Below, one piece after another: positions 1 to 10,405 of a stretch of DNA of 64,000 nucleotides. Within the stretch, counting starts at the first letter, position 1. Each line of letters starts with the position of its first letter. Made by a program: the position numbers and the translations under genes. The stretch comes from Granulicella sapmiensis (GTDB lineage Bacteria > Acidobacteriota > Terriglobia > Terriglobales > Acidobacteriaceae), in contig JAMFSR010000007.1 of the NCBI GenBank assembly GCA_026225395.1, forward strand, positions 62,001 through 126,000, read 5' to 3'. The notes below the pieces were generated by a model. It did not search any database. It saw only the letters and a program-made list of their open reading frames with translations, and was not told where the DNA came from.

Positions 1-267
1 TCCCAATCCGCGGAAGTTCTATACGGAATAGAAGTTTTCGACTAACTCGACTGTTCATAGCTGGTAATTATGAGTCCTGCGCAGATAATGAATGCTATCG
101 ATTCTCACTAATAGTAAGGACGGGCCTGTTCACGTTCTGCTCGAATTAATTGTTGCCGAAGAAACCGGCGAAAATCCCTGATTTGCGTATGCACTCAGGA
201 TGAAGGTTCAAGGGGTTAAGGCTCGCCGGGGTTGGGTAGGCCTCGCGGCGGTCATCGTGTTGAGGAC
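1..267. other. Stretch with no recognised gene
   Basis: No open frame with a recognisable product, no tRNA-like fold and no repeat shared with the rest of the window was found here. It lies downstream of the tsf terminator and may hold the promoter or the end of a gene outside the window. Confidence 0.4.
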
Positions 268-300
268 AAAAGAAAGAGCCTGGGCTTATCGCCCAGGCTC
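268..300 (-). terminator. Rho-independent terminator of tsf
   Basis: Read on the minus strand, a perfect 10-bp stem (GAGCCTGGGC against its complement, 276-285 with 291-300) with a 5-nt loop is followed at once by TTTCTTTT (275-268). It begins 25 nt after the tsf stop codon and ends the rplM-rpsI-rpsB-tsf transcript. Confidence 0.85.
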
Positions 301-324
301 GGTGTTACCCGGAGATGTTGAAGC

Positions 325-990
<666 letters not shown>

Positions 991-1027
991 TCTTTATTCC
1001 TTCTCGCCTCAAAGTGGAGGCGGCGTG

Positions 1028-1059
1028 AAAAAGGGGCGCGGGGTTGATGCCCGCGCCCC
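1028..1059 (-). terminator. Terminator-like hairpin between rpsB and tsf
   Basis: On the minus strand a 10-bp all-G/C stem (1050-1059 with 1033-1042) with a 7-nt loop is followed by five T residues (1032-1028). It has the full form of an intrinsic terminator yet lies inside the operon, between the rpsB stop and the tsf start. It probably lowers tsf expression relative to rpsB or protects the upstream mRNA end. Confidence 0.75.
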
Positions 1060-1076
1060 CGAATTGATGGTGGAGC

Positions 1077-2018
<942 letters not shown>

Positions 2019-2127
2019 AAGAGGCTCCTTGTATTGGGCATCGCTTGCGCTGCGACGTGAAGCGATTGGTGATCCCGTGAGGGAGATTGAATTCCTTGCC
2101 ACCGCGAGATGCGGCAGGTGAAGCGAA

Positions 2128-2190
2128 GGAGTAAGGAGTAGAGAGTAAGGAGTAGATTTTCTCTACTCCTTACTCCTTGCTCTCTACTCA
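2128..2190. repeat. Nine 7-bp units forming a long hairpin
   Basis: Exactly 63 bp can be read as nine consecutive heptamers: four of GGAGTAA/GGAGTAG type, one spacer unit ATTTTCT, and four of the complementary CTACTCC/TTACTCC type. The arms make a perfect 14-bp stem (2143-2156 with 2162-2175) that continues imperfectly. It lies between the rpsI stop and the rpsB start. Confidence 0.85.
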
Positions 2191-2201
2191 TTCGAAGCGG
2201 A

Positions 2202-2597
2202 TTACCGCTTCGAGAACTGGAAGCGAGCGCGAGCGCCCTTCTGGCCGTACTTCTTGCGTTCCTTGCCACGCGGATCGCGGGTGACGAAGCCCTCGGCCTT
2301 GAGAGCCTTGCGGAGTTCGACGTTGAACTCCATGAGCGCGCGGGTGATGCCGAGCTTGACTGCGTCGGCCTGTCCGTTGACGCCGCCACCCTTGACCGTG
2401 GTCAGGATGTCGAAGGTCTCGTTGATGTCGGCAATGCCGAGGGGGCGCTTGGCGGCGATGCGCTGGGCGGGAGTGACGAAGTACTCTTCGAACTCTTTGC
2501 CGTTGACGGTGAACTTGCCCGAACCAGGGCGAAGGAACACGCGGGCGATCGCGCTCTTGCGACGACCGGTGCCGTAATACTGGATCAAATCTGCCAT
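2202..2597 (-). CDS. rpsI: 30S ribosomal protein S9
   Basis: Small-subunit protein whose C-terminal tail reaches the P-site tRNA. The 131-residue product shows the family signature [12 protein letters not shown] near the N-terminus and ends in the expected basic tail [11 protein letters not shown]. The ATG at 2597 has a GAGG site 6-9 nt upstream. A TTG 12 nt further upstream is a less likely start. It follows rplM, the usual bacterial rplM-rpsI pair, with two short hairpins in the gap. Confidence 0.97.
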   Translation of the reverse strand: MADLIQYYGTGRRKSAIARVFLRPGSGKFTVNGKEFEEYFVTPAQRIAAKRPLGIADINETFDILTTVKGGGVNGQADAVKLGITRALMEFNVELRKALKAEGFVTRDPRGKERKKYGQKGARARFQFSKR

Positions 2598-2616
2598 GTG
2601 AATCCTCAAAGTACCC

Positions 2617-2671
2617 GGGGCTAAAGCCCCTCAAATTTTGTGCCGCTGATTGTCGGGGCTAAATCCCCGAC
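2617..2671. repeat. Two GGGGCTAAA-type hairpins between rplM and rpsI
   Basis: Two related palindromes lie side by side: GGGGC-TAAA-GCCCC at 2617-2630, and GTCGGGG...CCCCGAC (7-bp stem) at 2652-2671. Both share the core GGGGCTAAA(G/T)CCCC, so they look like two copies of one dispersed repeat inserted in the intercistronic gap. Confidence 0.7.
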
Positions 2672-2726
2672 CTACCGTCCGTGCTGGCCTTGAAAGCAAC
2701 TCCAGAGCGGACAACGAAATCCGTGC

Positions 2727-3227
2727 TTAGGCTGACTGCTTCGCGTGTTCTTGCTTCTTGTGCTGCGAAGCAGGCTTGCCGGTGCGGTGCATTTCCAGCG
2801 GGATGGGCTGCTGGGCGTAATGTGGATGGTCGGCACCCTTGTACACCTTGAGCTTGGTGGCCATCTGGCGGCCGAGCTTGGACTTGGGCAGCATGCCCTT
2901 GATGGACTGCTCGAGAATGGCTTCAGGACGGCGGGCGAGCAGCTTGACGTAGCTCTCTTCACGCAGGCCGCCGGGAAAACCGGTGTAACGGCGATAGAGC
3001 TTCTGAGCGCCCTTCATGCCGGTGAGCTGAATCTTTTCGGCGTTGATGACAACAACGTGGTCGCCCATGTCGATATAAGGCGTGTAGAGCGGGCTGGTCT
3101 TGCCGGCGAGGATGCTGGCGGCGTGCGACGAGAGGCGGCCGAGGGTCTGGCCGGCGGCGTCGATGACGAACCACTTGCGCTTGATGTCTTTTCCACTCGG
3201 AATGGTGGTGGACTGATTGAGATTCAC
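2727..3227 (-). CDS. rplM: 50S ribosomal protein L13
   Basis: Early-assembling large-subunit protein. The 166-residue product has the L13 core: [19 protein letters not shown] near residue 16, the [12 protein letters not shown] segment and YTGFPGG. It is longer than the usual 142-150 residues through a basic C-terminal tail. Translation begins at a GTG (3227) preceded by AGGGAG 6 nt upstream; no in-frame ATG fits. It is the first gene of the operon, behind a promoter at 3553-3581 and a leader of about 320 nt. In E. coli L13 represses its own operon through the leader, so a similar role for this leader is possible but not shown. Confidence 0.96.
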   Translation of the reverse strand: MNLNQSTTIPSGKDIKRKWFVIDAAGQTLGRLSSHAASILAGKTSPLYTPYIDMGDHVVVINAEKIQLTGMKGAQKLYRRYTGFPGGLREESYVKLLARRPEAILEQSIKGMLPKSKLGRQMATKLKVYKGADHPHYAQQPIPLEMHRTGKPASQHKKQEHAKQSA

Positions 3228-3546
3228 TGTTTACTCCCTGGTTCTGCCGTCTTCGTGGAACAACTGCCGGCTGGTGCTCGAAGATGTTTGCAGTCAGTAC
3301 GTTATGGCGGCGAGACGACGACGGGCACGATGCCCGGACGCGGAAATGCCGACGTTGCGGTGGAGCGCACAGAGCCTTTTTGCTGCAAGGGCTGGGGAGT
3401 GGGTTGATCGTGGCCGGCTTACTTGTGCCCTGCCAAACGGAAACTCACCTCGGTGTTTCACCCCGCCGGAACCCTAAGGGAACCTCTTCGCCTCGTTGCC
3501 GCCCAGATAACCGGGCACACGGAGGAGCAGGCGCGAAACTGCGCGA
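3228..3546 (-). promoter_or_regulatory. Long leader of the rplM operon
   Basis: The 5' untranslated region predicted from the promoter is about 320 nt and holds no convincing ORF. Minus-strand elements include a long-range 7-bp pairing (TGTGCCC with GGGCACA, plus-strand 3513-3519 and 3424-3430). A competing local hairpin, GCCC...GGGC (3501-3516), shares the same GGGC. There is also a GGTG-TTT-CACC hairpin. I could not match it to a known riboswitch. A ligand-L13 autoregulatory leader is the simplest idea. Confidence 0.35.
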
Positions 3547-3552
3547 GTGTTC

Positions 3553-3581
3553 AGGATATTGGAGGTTGGAACCGGAGTCAA
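3553..3581 (-). promoter_or_regulatory. Sigma70-type promoter of the rplM operon
   Basis: On the minus strand TTGACT (3581-3576), a 17-nt spacer and TATCCT (3558-3553) match the -35/-10 consensus with ideal spacing. It lies 12 nt beyond the stop codon of the upstream TonB-dependent receptor gene. Transcription would start near 3546. Confidence 0.7.
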
Positions 3582-3593
3582 GAGCCCGGGCGC

Positions 3594-6443
3594 TCAAAAA
3601 CTGAAGGAAGTACCGAAGTAAATCATGCGGTTGGCATTGGGGCTGCCGATGAAGGTGCTGTTCAGAGATAAGGAGCGGCCGAAGTCAGGCGATGAGAGGA
3701 CGCCGATGGGTTGACCGGCGTTGGTGTGGTTGAAGATATTGTCCACTTCCAGGTTGAGCGTAAGGTTGTAGGGCTTTTGCGGAGGCGTGGGCTTCGGAGC
3801 AGGCTTGCCGGGCTCGACTTTTGGAGCCGGTGGCGGCGGCGGCGCAGTGCCGAAGTAGAAGTTCTTGCGCATGCCGAGTTCGGTGTATACGAAGTGGGGA
3901 CCGTTGCCGTAGTTGATGGGAATGATCTTTTCGCCGGCAACAGGGTTGGCGTTGAAGGTGCCGTAGGCGGTTTTGTAGACAGAAGCTGCCGGGCTGGCTG
4001 CGGTGGCGAAGCTAGGGCGGTCATTGAACTGCGTGTCGCCGTTAAGGTCCGTGCCGGTGGTGATGTTGAAGGGCTGGGGGCCGGAGTAGGCGACAAAAGG
4101 ATCGATATTGATGCCCCACCAGGCCTTGATGTCGCCGCCGGTGAAGAGACGCCTGGGCGCCGAGGCTATGCGGCCGTAGTCGTCGGAAACACGGTATTGA
4201 TTGGTGGGAAAGCTGGAAGCGCCGCCGGTGTCGGAGTTCTTGTACCGCTCGCCGAACCAGGCCCAGAAGTTGATGCGTTTGGTGAGATTGAGCTGGGCGT
4301 TGGCGAAGAAGAAGTTGAGGGTGGAGTGGCCGTTGGAGGCGAATTGATAGATATTCTGCGTGCCGCCGAGGGGACGTGTGCCGCTACCGGCCTGTCCGTA
4401 AACGAAGGTGCCGGGGAGCGGAGCGTTGATGTTGCGCGAAAGCCATAGATGGTCGCCCTGGGTGTGCATGTAGTTGACCGAGACGTTGCCCATCTTGCCG
4501 ATGGCGCGCTCCGCGGTGATGCCGGTGGCGGCGACGTACTCGGAGCGAAGATGGGGGTCGATGTTATAGAGGGTGGGCGACGCGGCTGCGAACCCCGAGC
4601 ATCCTGACGGGTTATTGGCGGTGCAACCGGCCGGGACCGAGGTGACAACGTACTGCTGTTGCACGGTGCCGCTCTGCTGGCGAACGGCCGTGAGAATGTT
4701 GGACGAAGAGAAGCGATCGTAAAAGAGACCGAAGCCGGTACGCAGCGTAACGAAGGGCTGGCGCTTGTCGGTTTGGCCGACAGCCCAGGACGCACCGAAG
4801 CGGGGGGCAGGGTCGAAGTGATCGGGGATGGCCGACTGCGACTCCGCGCGGAAACCATAGTTGAGCGTGACGTTCTTGCGCACGCGCCACTCATCTTCGG
4901 CATAAAGACTGAGGTCGCCAGTGTAGACGACGGAGGATGGCTGGCCGGTGGTGATGTTGTATTGGATCGGCGTCCCGTTGCCATTGTTGTAGTTGGCGAG
5001 AGCGGTGGCCGTTGATGTGGACGAATAGGTGAATGCACCGTTGTAACCGGCGTTGTTGAAGTTAGCGTCGCGATAGCCACGGTAACGTCCGCCGATGCGG
5101 ATGAAGTGTTTGCCGTGGTCGAGCGAGAAGTACTCCTGAAGCTCGGTGCGGTCGGTGTGGTCGTTGAGCGTCTGGCTGGATGAGCCGCCGCCGCTAAAGT
5201 AGCCTTCGACGCTGGTGGTGGGCGCGACCGACGCCGGGGTTTGGCCGGAGCGTGAACGAATCCACTGAAAGCGTGTTTCGAGGATTTTGTTCTTGCCGAT
5301 GTTCTGCGAGTCGGAGAGCTGCAAAGTTTGCGTGGTGGTGGTGCTGTTGAACGCTTCCGACGGAAGGATCTGCGACGAGGCAGCGGCCGGTGGCGGCCCG
5401 TTGCCATTGAACTGAGCAACGCTGCCGGCGAGACCGCCGTTGGTCAGCGTGTAGCGCTGAATTTCATAGCGGGTCGTGAGGACGTTGTTAGGCGTAACCT
5501 GGCGGTCGAGACGAACATTTTCGTCGAAGTTGGTGGTGGGGCTGGCAACAACGGCATTGTAGGTTCCGGTGGGAAGAATGGCATTGATGACGGAGTTGTT
5601 CTGCTGGTTGTTGTACACGCCATTGAGGAAGAAGGACGTCTTTTTACCGATGGGGCCGCTGACGTTGCCGCGCAGAATGAGCATGTAATAAGGCGGCTGG
5701 GTACCGGAGAAAGGATTCTGTGCATTGAGGGAGGAGTCGGTGGAGAAAGCCATGAAACGGCCATGAATCTTGTCGCTGCCGGGCTTGGTGAAGACTTCAA
5801 CGCGACCGAAACCGAGGTCAGGGTACTGCGAGGAGTAGGGATTTTGATTGATGCGGATTTCGCGGATGGAGTCCTTAGGGGGCATCTGGCCGCCGGAGAA
5901 GCCATCGACGTAAACGCTGGAGGGCTGCGTAGGATCGGCTCCGGCAAGAGCCTGGATCTGCTGCTGGAAGGTGGCGTCGTCGTCGGAGAACGTGCTGAGT
6001 TCAGCAGAGCCGAGCACGAGCGCGCTCTTGTTGGCATCGGCGCTAGTGGAGTTCTGGTCGGAGGAGACAGTGACCTGCTCGGAGTCCGTGGCAATGATCA
6101 GGGCGGCGTTCAGGCGGGTGTTGCCGCCTGTGCGCGAGATGACAGCGGTGCCGACGAACGGATCAAAGCCAGGGGCGATGATGGTGATGTCGTAGGTGCC
6201 CGTGGGCAGGGTGACGCTGTAGGAACCTGAGGCGCTGGTGGTGGTGTTGGGCTGGGTGAACGTGGAGGGTTTGTGGGTTTCGACGTGGACGATCGCGCCC
6301 GGGATGACGGCGCCGGATGGGTCAGCGACGGTTCCAGTGAGCGTGCCGGTGGGGGCGGGCGCCTGGGCATAAGCCACTGGAGAGACGAATGCGCAGAGGC
6401 ACACAAGGATTGCGATAAAAGTAGCCTGGCTCGGGAATCTCAT
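3594..6443 (-). CDS. TonB-dependent receptor with carboxypeptidase-regulatory-like domain
   Basis: Outer-membrane protein of the Oar-like type. Residues 1-27 are a signal peptide (cleaved after AYAQA). Residues 33-120 form the Ig-like regulatory domain (LTGTVADPSGAVIPGAIV). A plug-like region follows (SSVYVDGFSGG, IREIRINQNPYSSQYPDLG), then a long region rich in alternating hydrophobic segments ending in FGTSFSF, a terminal Phe typical of beta-barrels for BAM-mediated insertion. A Pro-rich stretch (PPPPPAPKVEPG) near the C-terminus lies in a predicted loop. It is divergent from a TonB-C-domain gene 200 bp away. The substrate is unknown. Confidence 0.85.
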   Translation of the reverse strand: MRFPSQATFIAILVCLCAFVSPVAYAQAPAPTGTLTGTVADPSGAVIPGAIVHVETHKPSTFTQPNTTTSASGSYSVTLPTGTYDITIIAPGFDPFVGTAVISRTGGNTRLNAALIIATDSEQVTVSSDQNSTSADANKSALVLGSAELSTFSDDDATFQQQIQALAGADPTQPSSVYVDGFSGGQMPPKDSIREIRINQNPYSSQYPDLGFGRVEVFTKPGSDKIHGRFMAFSTDSSLNAQNPFSGTQPPYYMLILRGNVSGPIGKKTSFFLNGVYNNQQNNSVINAILPTGTYNAVVASPTTNFDENVRLDRQVTPNNVLTTRYEIQRYTLTNGGLAGSVAQFNGNGPPPAAASSQILPSEAFNSTTTTQTLQLSDSQNIGKNKILETRFQWIRSRSGQTPASVAPTTSVEGYFSGGGSSSQTLNDHTDRTELQEYFSLDHGKHFIRIGGRYRGYRDANFNNAGYNGAFTYSSTSTATALANYNNGNGTPIQYNITTGQPSSVVYTGDLSLYAEDEWRVRKNVTLNYGFRAESQSAIPDHFDPAPRFGASWAVGQTDKRQPFVTLRTGFGLFYDRFSSSNILTAVRQQSGTVQQQYVVTSVPAGCTANNPSGCSGFAAASPTLYNIDPHLRSEYVAATGITAERAIGKMGNVSVNYMHTQGDHLWLSRNINAPLPGTFVYGQAGSGTRPLGGTQNIYQFASNGHSTLNFFFANAQLNLTKRINFWAWFGERYKNSDTGGASSFPTNQYRVSDDYGRIASAPRRLFTGGDIKAWWGINIDPFVAYSGPQPFNITTGTDLNGDTQFNDRPSFATAASPAASVYKTAYGTFNANPVAGEKIIPINYGNGPHFVYTELGMRKNFYFGTAPPPPPAPKVEPGKPAPKPTPPQKPYNLTLNLEVDNIFNHTNAGQPIGVLSSPDFGRSLSLNSTFIGSPNANRMIYFGTSFSF

Positions 6444-6643
6444 CGAATAGTTGCACGCGGTCCAGGGCGATCGGGATGCGACATACCTAGAGTACGTGTT
6501 CGCAATTGGACTCGCAAAAGGGCGAAGAAGTTATGCAGGTTTTTTTGAGGAAACGTGCCGAAATGAGCAATAGTTCGTTGAAGGATGAGCGAGACCCGGG
6601 GAAATCGATGATTTGTCGGTGGGTTGGGCGTAAAGTTTGGGGT

Positions 6644-7462
6644 ATGAAAGCTGGCTTGGTGGCGTTAGTGATGGTGCTGGCGGCGCAACAGATGACTGTT
6701 GCTCAGGAGTCCCCGAAGGATGCAGTGGTGGATGCTGCGTCGCAGATGGTGGGTCGTGCGTTGTTTCTGCGGTGCTTCTGCACGGAGGACAACCTGAGCT
6801 TTGATGCCGAAGGGCATGTGACGGGTTTGGCGAAGGCCACGGACTGGACGCTGGCTGGAGTGAATGTACTGAAGGTGGAACGCAAAGCGCCAGGAGAGGT
6901 CGAGCTCGATGGGGTGAGGGTTGCGATGCGGTTCGCGCCCGACCGGCGGGAGTTCGACCGGCATGCGCAGAACGACGAGAAGATGAAGATTGTGATGACC
7001 GATACGGGCGATGCGGCGGCGTTTGAGCGGGCGCTGAAGAACGTATTTTCAACGGGAATCGACAGGCCGCTGCAGGAGAGTATGCCGGAGTTCTGGCAGC
7101 ACTACTTTGATCCGGGCAGAGCCTGGCCGCAGGATGCGCTAACCGGGCAAACCATTGAGAGCATTCCCGCACCCACGGCAACCGCGAGCGTGGCCGCGCT
7201 GACGCACAGGGGTGAAGCGAGCTATACCTCGGAAGCGGCACACGACCATGTAGCAGGACAGGTGCGGTTGCGCCTGGTGGTGGACGCAGAAGGCGTGCCG
7301 AGGCGGATCGCCGTGATGCAGCCGATAGGGTATGGGCTGGATGAGAAGGCTGTCGAGGCGGTGAGCAAATGGCGGTTTACACCGGCGATGGATAAAGGGA
7401 AGGCTGTGAATTCCGCGGTATCGCTGGATGAGGAGTTTGTGGTGGTGGCTGCGCCGCATTAA
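6644..7462 (+). CDS. Secreted TonB C-terminal-domain protein
   Basis: The 272-residue protein has an N-terminal signal sequence (MKAGLVALVMVLAAQQMTVAQ) and an unassigned middle. The C-terminal TonB_C domain spans about residues 190-268: VAGQVRLRLVVDAEGVPRRI, then KWRFTPA. It lacks the Pro-rich linker of classical TonB, and the N-terminus looks cleavable rather than a permanent anchor. The start at 6644 is chosen because it gives a signal peptide; upstream in-frame starts do not. It faces away from a TonB-dependent receptor, suggesting a shared intergenic promoter region and possibly shared function. Energy transduction is not certain without ExbB/ExbD here. Confidence 0.7.
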   Translation: MKAGLVALVMVLAAQQMTVAQESPKDAVVDAASQMVGRALFLRCFCTEDNLSFDAEGHVTGLAKATDWTLAGVNVLKVERKAPGEVELDGVRVAMRFAPDRREFDRHAQNDEKMKIVMTDTGDAAAFERALKNVFSTGIDRPLQESMPEFWQHYFDPGRAWPQDALTGQTIESIPAPTATASVAALTHRGEASYTSEAAHDHVAGQVRLRLVVDAEGVPRRIAVMQPIGYGLDEKAVEAVSKWRFTPAMDKGKAVNSAVSLDEEFVVVAAPH

Positions 7463-7480
7463 GCCACATGAATAAGCTGC

Positions 7481-9214
7481 TTAGTGCTCGAGCTGTTCGG
7501 TGCTGGGCTGCTGGCCTAGCTTGGTGATGAGGGGTTTGGGTGTGCGGGGTTTGTGGGTGCGGACCTCGGGGGTGGGGGCGGCGGGGTCGAGCCGGTAGAG
7601 GATAAGCAGATTGCGGTCGGGGTCGTCCATCGCCGGGAAGGCGGCGACACGCTCGACGTGGTAGAGCGGAGTGAGGGCGTCCATCTTGTCGTCGTCGAGC
7701 TCGTTCCAGGCGGCGTACCAGCCGGGGTGGTATGTCGCGACGCGCTCGGAGAGCTCCATGGTGCCGAAGTCGTCGTCAATGGAGGGAAGTCCGGTCATGA
7801 GGGTGAGGTCGGAGCCGGAGATGGAGAGGACGAGGTGGGAGTGGGTGGGATCGGCGAGGACGATGCGCTTGATGGCGTTGGCGGCACCTTCGAAGGTGTA
7901 GTCGGGGTGGAGGACGAAGTCGAGCTGCAGGATGGCGTCGGGAATGGCAATAGCCAGGACGACCAGCGTGGCGATAGTGGCTGACGCGATGCGGAAGAAA
8001 CGGGTGGGAGTCTGGCCTTCTGCGGGCCGGCGGAAGTTGTCGACGGCGAGCGCAACCAGGACCGTGATGGGCGCCGCTGCGACAAGGTAGTAACGGGGCT
8101 GCAGATTGTTGTGATACGCGAGGAACGCAAAGTAGCCACCGGTCCAGAGGAGCAAGGACGGGACGAGCGGGTTCGAGAAGATGCGAGGCTTCCAGAAGAG
8201 CGCCAGAGCGAGGGCGCCGAAGAAGAGCAGGTAAAGGACATGGCCCATCCAGAGGCCGTCGGAGATGGTATTGAGGATGACCCTGGAGTAGGGCTCAAGC
8301 TCGATGCCGGTGTAGCCGTTGGCAGAGAAGAGGTATTGGTAGTCGACGAGGTAGTGGGCGCGGACGAAGAAGAGCAGGTAGGCCAGCCACAGGGCGATGG
8401 CCATGATCGCGGGGATGATGGAGAGCCTGATCGCCGGGCGAAGGCGGTAGCCGGCGCGGGCCCAGACGATATAGGCGATAGCCGGGACGAGGAAGACGGC
8501 GGTGGTCTTGGTGAGGACCATCGCCGGGAGGATGAGGCCGAGGGCGAGCGTGGGAAAGATACGGGCTGCGAGTGAAAACACTGCGGGTCTCTCCGCTGCG
8601 CTGCGCTGCGGTCGAGATGACAAGTTCATCGCGTGCCGAATATCCCATGGATGCAGAGACGAGGCTGCCAGCAAAGCCAGGACGGTGAGCGCTACGAGCA
8701 GGGGTTCGAGGATGGCCATACGCTCGAAGACGTAAAAGAACGGGCTTACGCAGAGGAGCAGCATGGCTATCGGTGCAGCGAGGGATGGCCCGGAGCGGTG
8801 CGTGCGGGGGCGCGTGTAGAGACTGATCAGGCGGTAGAAGGCGACGAGGGTGACGGCGAAAACGGAAAGCGTGAGCGCGCGAGCGGCTGTGGGGGAGACT
8901 CCTGTGAAGCGAAAGGCGATCCACTCGATGGCAGGCCAGACGGGGAGGGCGACGGCGGGGTTGAAGTCACCCTTGAAGTACCAGTGGCCGAAGAGGTAAT
9001 GGCGAATGGCGGCGTCGCCGTACCAGCCTTCGTCGGTGTACTTGGACCAGTCGACCCAGGGGGAGTGGTTCGGGAAGTCGGCGGTGAGATGGAGGAAGTG
9101 CAGGGCGAAGAAGATGGCTGCGACGACGAGCAGGAGGGCTCGCAACGCACGGGCGAGGGTAGGGCGGGCGGCGGGCGGGTTGGCGTCGTCTGCGGGCACG
9201 GGCTGGAAGTTCAT
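7481..9214 (-). CDS. GT-C family membrane glycosyltransferase (ArnT/GT39-like)
   Basis: A 577-residue multi-pass membrane protein. The first membrane segment (ALLLVVAAIFFALHFL) is followed by an acidic periplasmic loop (SKYTDEGWYGDAA), the place of the catalytic Asp/Glu in GT-C enzymes using polyprenyl-phosphate sugars. Around ten more hydrophobic segments and a soluble C-terminal part follow. It is last in a three-gene operon, 20 nt after the permease stop. Residues about 198-210 (LSSRPQRSAAERP) are encoded by a dispersed 38-bp repeat, not by family sequence. The exact acceptor cannot be told. Confidence 0.7.
   Translation of the reverse strand: MNFQPVPADDANPPAARPTLARALRALLLVVAAIFFALHFLHLTADFPNHSPWVDWSKYTDEGWYGDAAIRHYLFGHWYFKGDFNPAVALPVWPAIEWIAFRFTGVSPTAARALTLSVFAVTLVAFYRLISLYTRPRTHRSGPSLAAPIAMLLLCVSPFFYVFERMAILEPLLVALTVLALLAASSLHPWDIRHAMNLSSRPQRSAAERPAVFSLAARIFPTLALGLILPAMVLTKTTAVFLVPAIAYIVWARAGYRLRPAIRLSIIPAIMAIALWLAYLLFFVRAHYLVDYQYLFSANGYTGIELEPYSRVILNTISDGLWMGHVLYLLFFGALALALFWKPRIFSNPLVPSLLLWTGGYFAFLAYHNNLQPRYYLVAAAPITVLVALAVDNFRRPAEGQTPTRFFRIASATIATLVVLAIAIPDAILQLDFVLHPDYTFEGAANAIKRIVLADPTHSHLVLSISGSDLTLMTGLPSIDDDFGTMELSERVATYHPGWYAAWNELDDDKMDALTPLYHVERVAAFPAMDDPDRNLLILYRLDPAAPTPEVRTHKPRTPKPLITKLGQQPSTEQLEH
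8586..8623 (-). repeat. 38-bp TTGTCATCTCGACC repeat, copy 1 (in coding sequence)
   Basis: Read in the coding direction it starts TTGTCATCTCGACCG and ends GGAGAGACC. It matches the copy at 24164-24201 at 35 of 38 positions. It is in frame in the glycosyltransferase gene and codes for LSSRPQRSAAERP. Confidence 0.85.
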
Positions 9215-9234
9215 CGGGAGCTAAGGCCTGGGGC

Positions 9235-10356
9235 TTACTCGTACGATAAAGCGTCGATGGGATCTTTTCTAGCTGCTTTAAGAGCTGGGTACAACGCGCC
9301 GAAGAGGGACCCAATGAGAGCGATAGCGACTCCAAGTGCGACCCACGTGGGCGTTACTTCAAAGCTCATGGTGGGTTGTGCGCGATGCAGTGCGTACTTC
9401 AAGAGGTAGGTCGCAGCCACGCCTAAGATAACGCCGACTAAGGCCAGCAGGCCGGTTTCGCGGAGAACGACGGAGACGATATCAAAGCGCCCTGCACCCA
9501 TGGATTTAAGGATGCCAATCTCACGGGTGCGCTCCATGACAGCGGTATACATGGACTGAAAGATGGCCATGAAGCCGATGATGATGGCAATGCCGATGAC
9601 GACGTCGATGCCGATCTTGAAGGCGGGGATGTGCTCGGGGGTGAGGCCTGCGAGGAACTCCTGGATAGTCTGGACGTTCCAGTCCTGAAGACCGTCGGTG
9701 CTGAGGATCTCCTGGCGCACCTGCTCCTGAATGGCTTTCTTGGCTTCCTCGGTGGGGGCATCGTCGGTACGGATGAAGAACTCAGCGGCTTTGCCGGGGT
9801 TGCCGTCGAGGGAGTCCAGGGTGGTGATAGGGATGAACTTGCGGGCACCCTTGCCGTGCTCGACGATGCCGCAAACGTAGAAGGTGTGGTCGAGGACCTT
9901 GACTGGGTCGCCGACCTTGATATTCTTGCTGGCCGCCTGGAGGTCATCGATGATGATATCGAATGGCTTGCTAAAGGGACCGCCCTGAATAAAGACGAAG
10001 GGGCGAAGAGCATTGAAGGAGACGTAGTCGATGCCGTCGATGTTCTCCGGGCTGCTGCCGAGGGTGAACTTGACGTTGGCGGGCGAGACGACCTGGACAT
10101 GCGGCAGCTTGCGCAGGACATCGGCGATACGGACGTCGGCGGAAGCGGCGCCGGTACCCATAATGGCGCTGGCTGCTCCGGGATGCGCGAGTATATCCCA
10201 GCCGGTACCGGAGTTCTGGACGCGGTTGCCGTTGAGGATGCCGTACATGATGGCCACGATCGAGAGGATCATGATGACTTCAATAGAGACAGCCAGGGCG
10301 CTGATGACCGAGCGAAGAGGACGATGGACGAGATTGCCGACGATGAGCTTATTCAT
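9235..10356 (-). CDS. ABC transporter permease, MacB/FtsX type
   Basis: The 373-residue protein has the MacB layout. One N-terminal membrane helix (VISALAVSIEVIMILSIVAIMY) leads to a large periplasmic domain of about 230 residues. Three C-terminal helices follow, with the FtsX motif (ERTREIGILKSMGA) and the end PALKAARKDPIDALSYE. Such permeases work with a cytoplasmic ATPase in lipoprotein release, export or mechanotransmission. No ATPase gene is adjacent; the neighbours are a polymerase-like membrane protein upstream and a glycosyltransferase downstream. The start at 10356 (MNKLIVGNL) is chosen by family likeness; no good ribosome binding site is visible. Confidence 0.85.
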   Translation of the reverse strand: MNKLIVGNLVHRPLRSVISALAVSIEVIMILSIVAIMYGILNGNRVQNSGTGWDILAHPGAASAIMGTGAASADVRIADVLRKLPHVQVVSPANVKFTLGSSPENIDGIDYVSFNALRPFVFIQGGPFSKPFDIIIDDLQAASKNIKVGDPVKVLDHTFYVCGIVEHGKGARKFIPITTLDSLDGNPGKAAEFFIRTDDAPTEEAKKAIQEQVRQEILSTDGLQDWNVQTIQEFLAGLTPEHIPAFKIGIDVVIGIAIIIGFMAIFQSMYTAVMERTREIGILKSMGAGRFDIVSVVLRETGLLALVGVILGVAATYLLKYALHRAQPTMSFEVTPTWVALGVAIALIGSLFGALYPALKAARKDPIDALSYE

Positions 10357-10405
10357 AAGGAGAAATGAGTACCGGGAAGTGAAAGGGCGTGCAGGAAAAG
10401 TGGCA

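Noticed and set aside
3228-3593. RNase P RNA, cobalamin riboswitch or other named RNA in the gap before rplM
   Set aside because: The expected conserved blocks are missing. The promoter and direct adjacency to rplM favour a leader.
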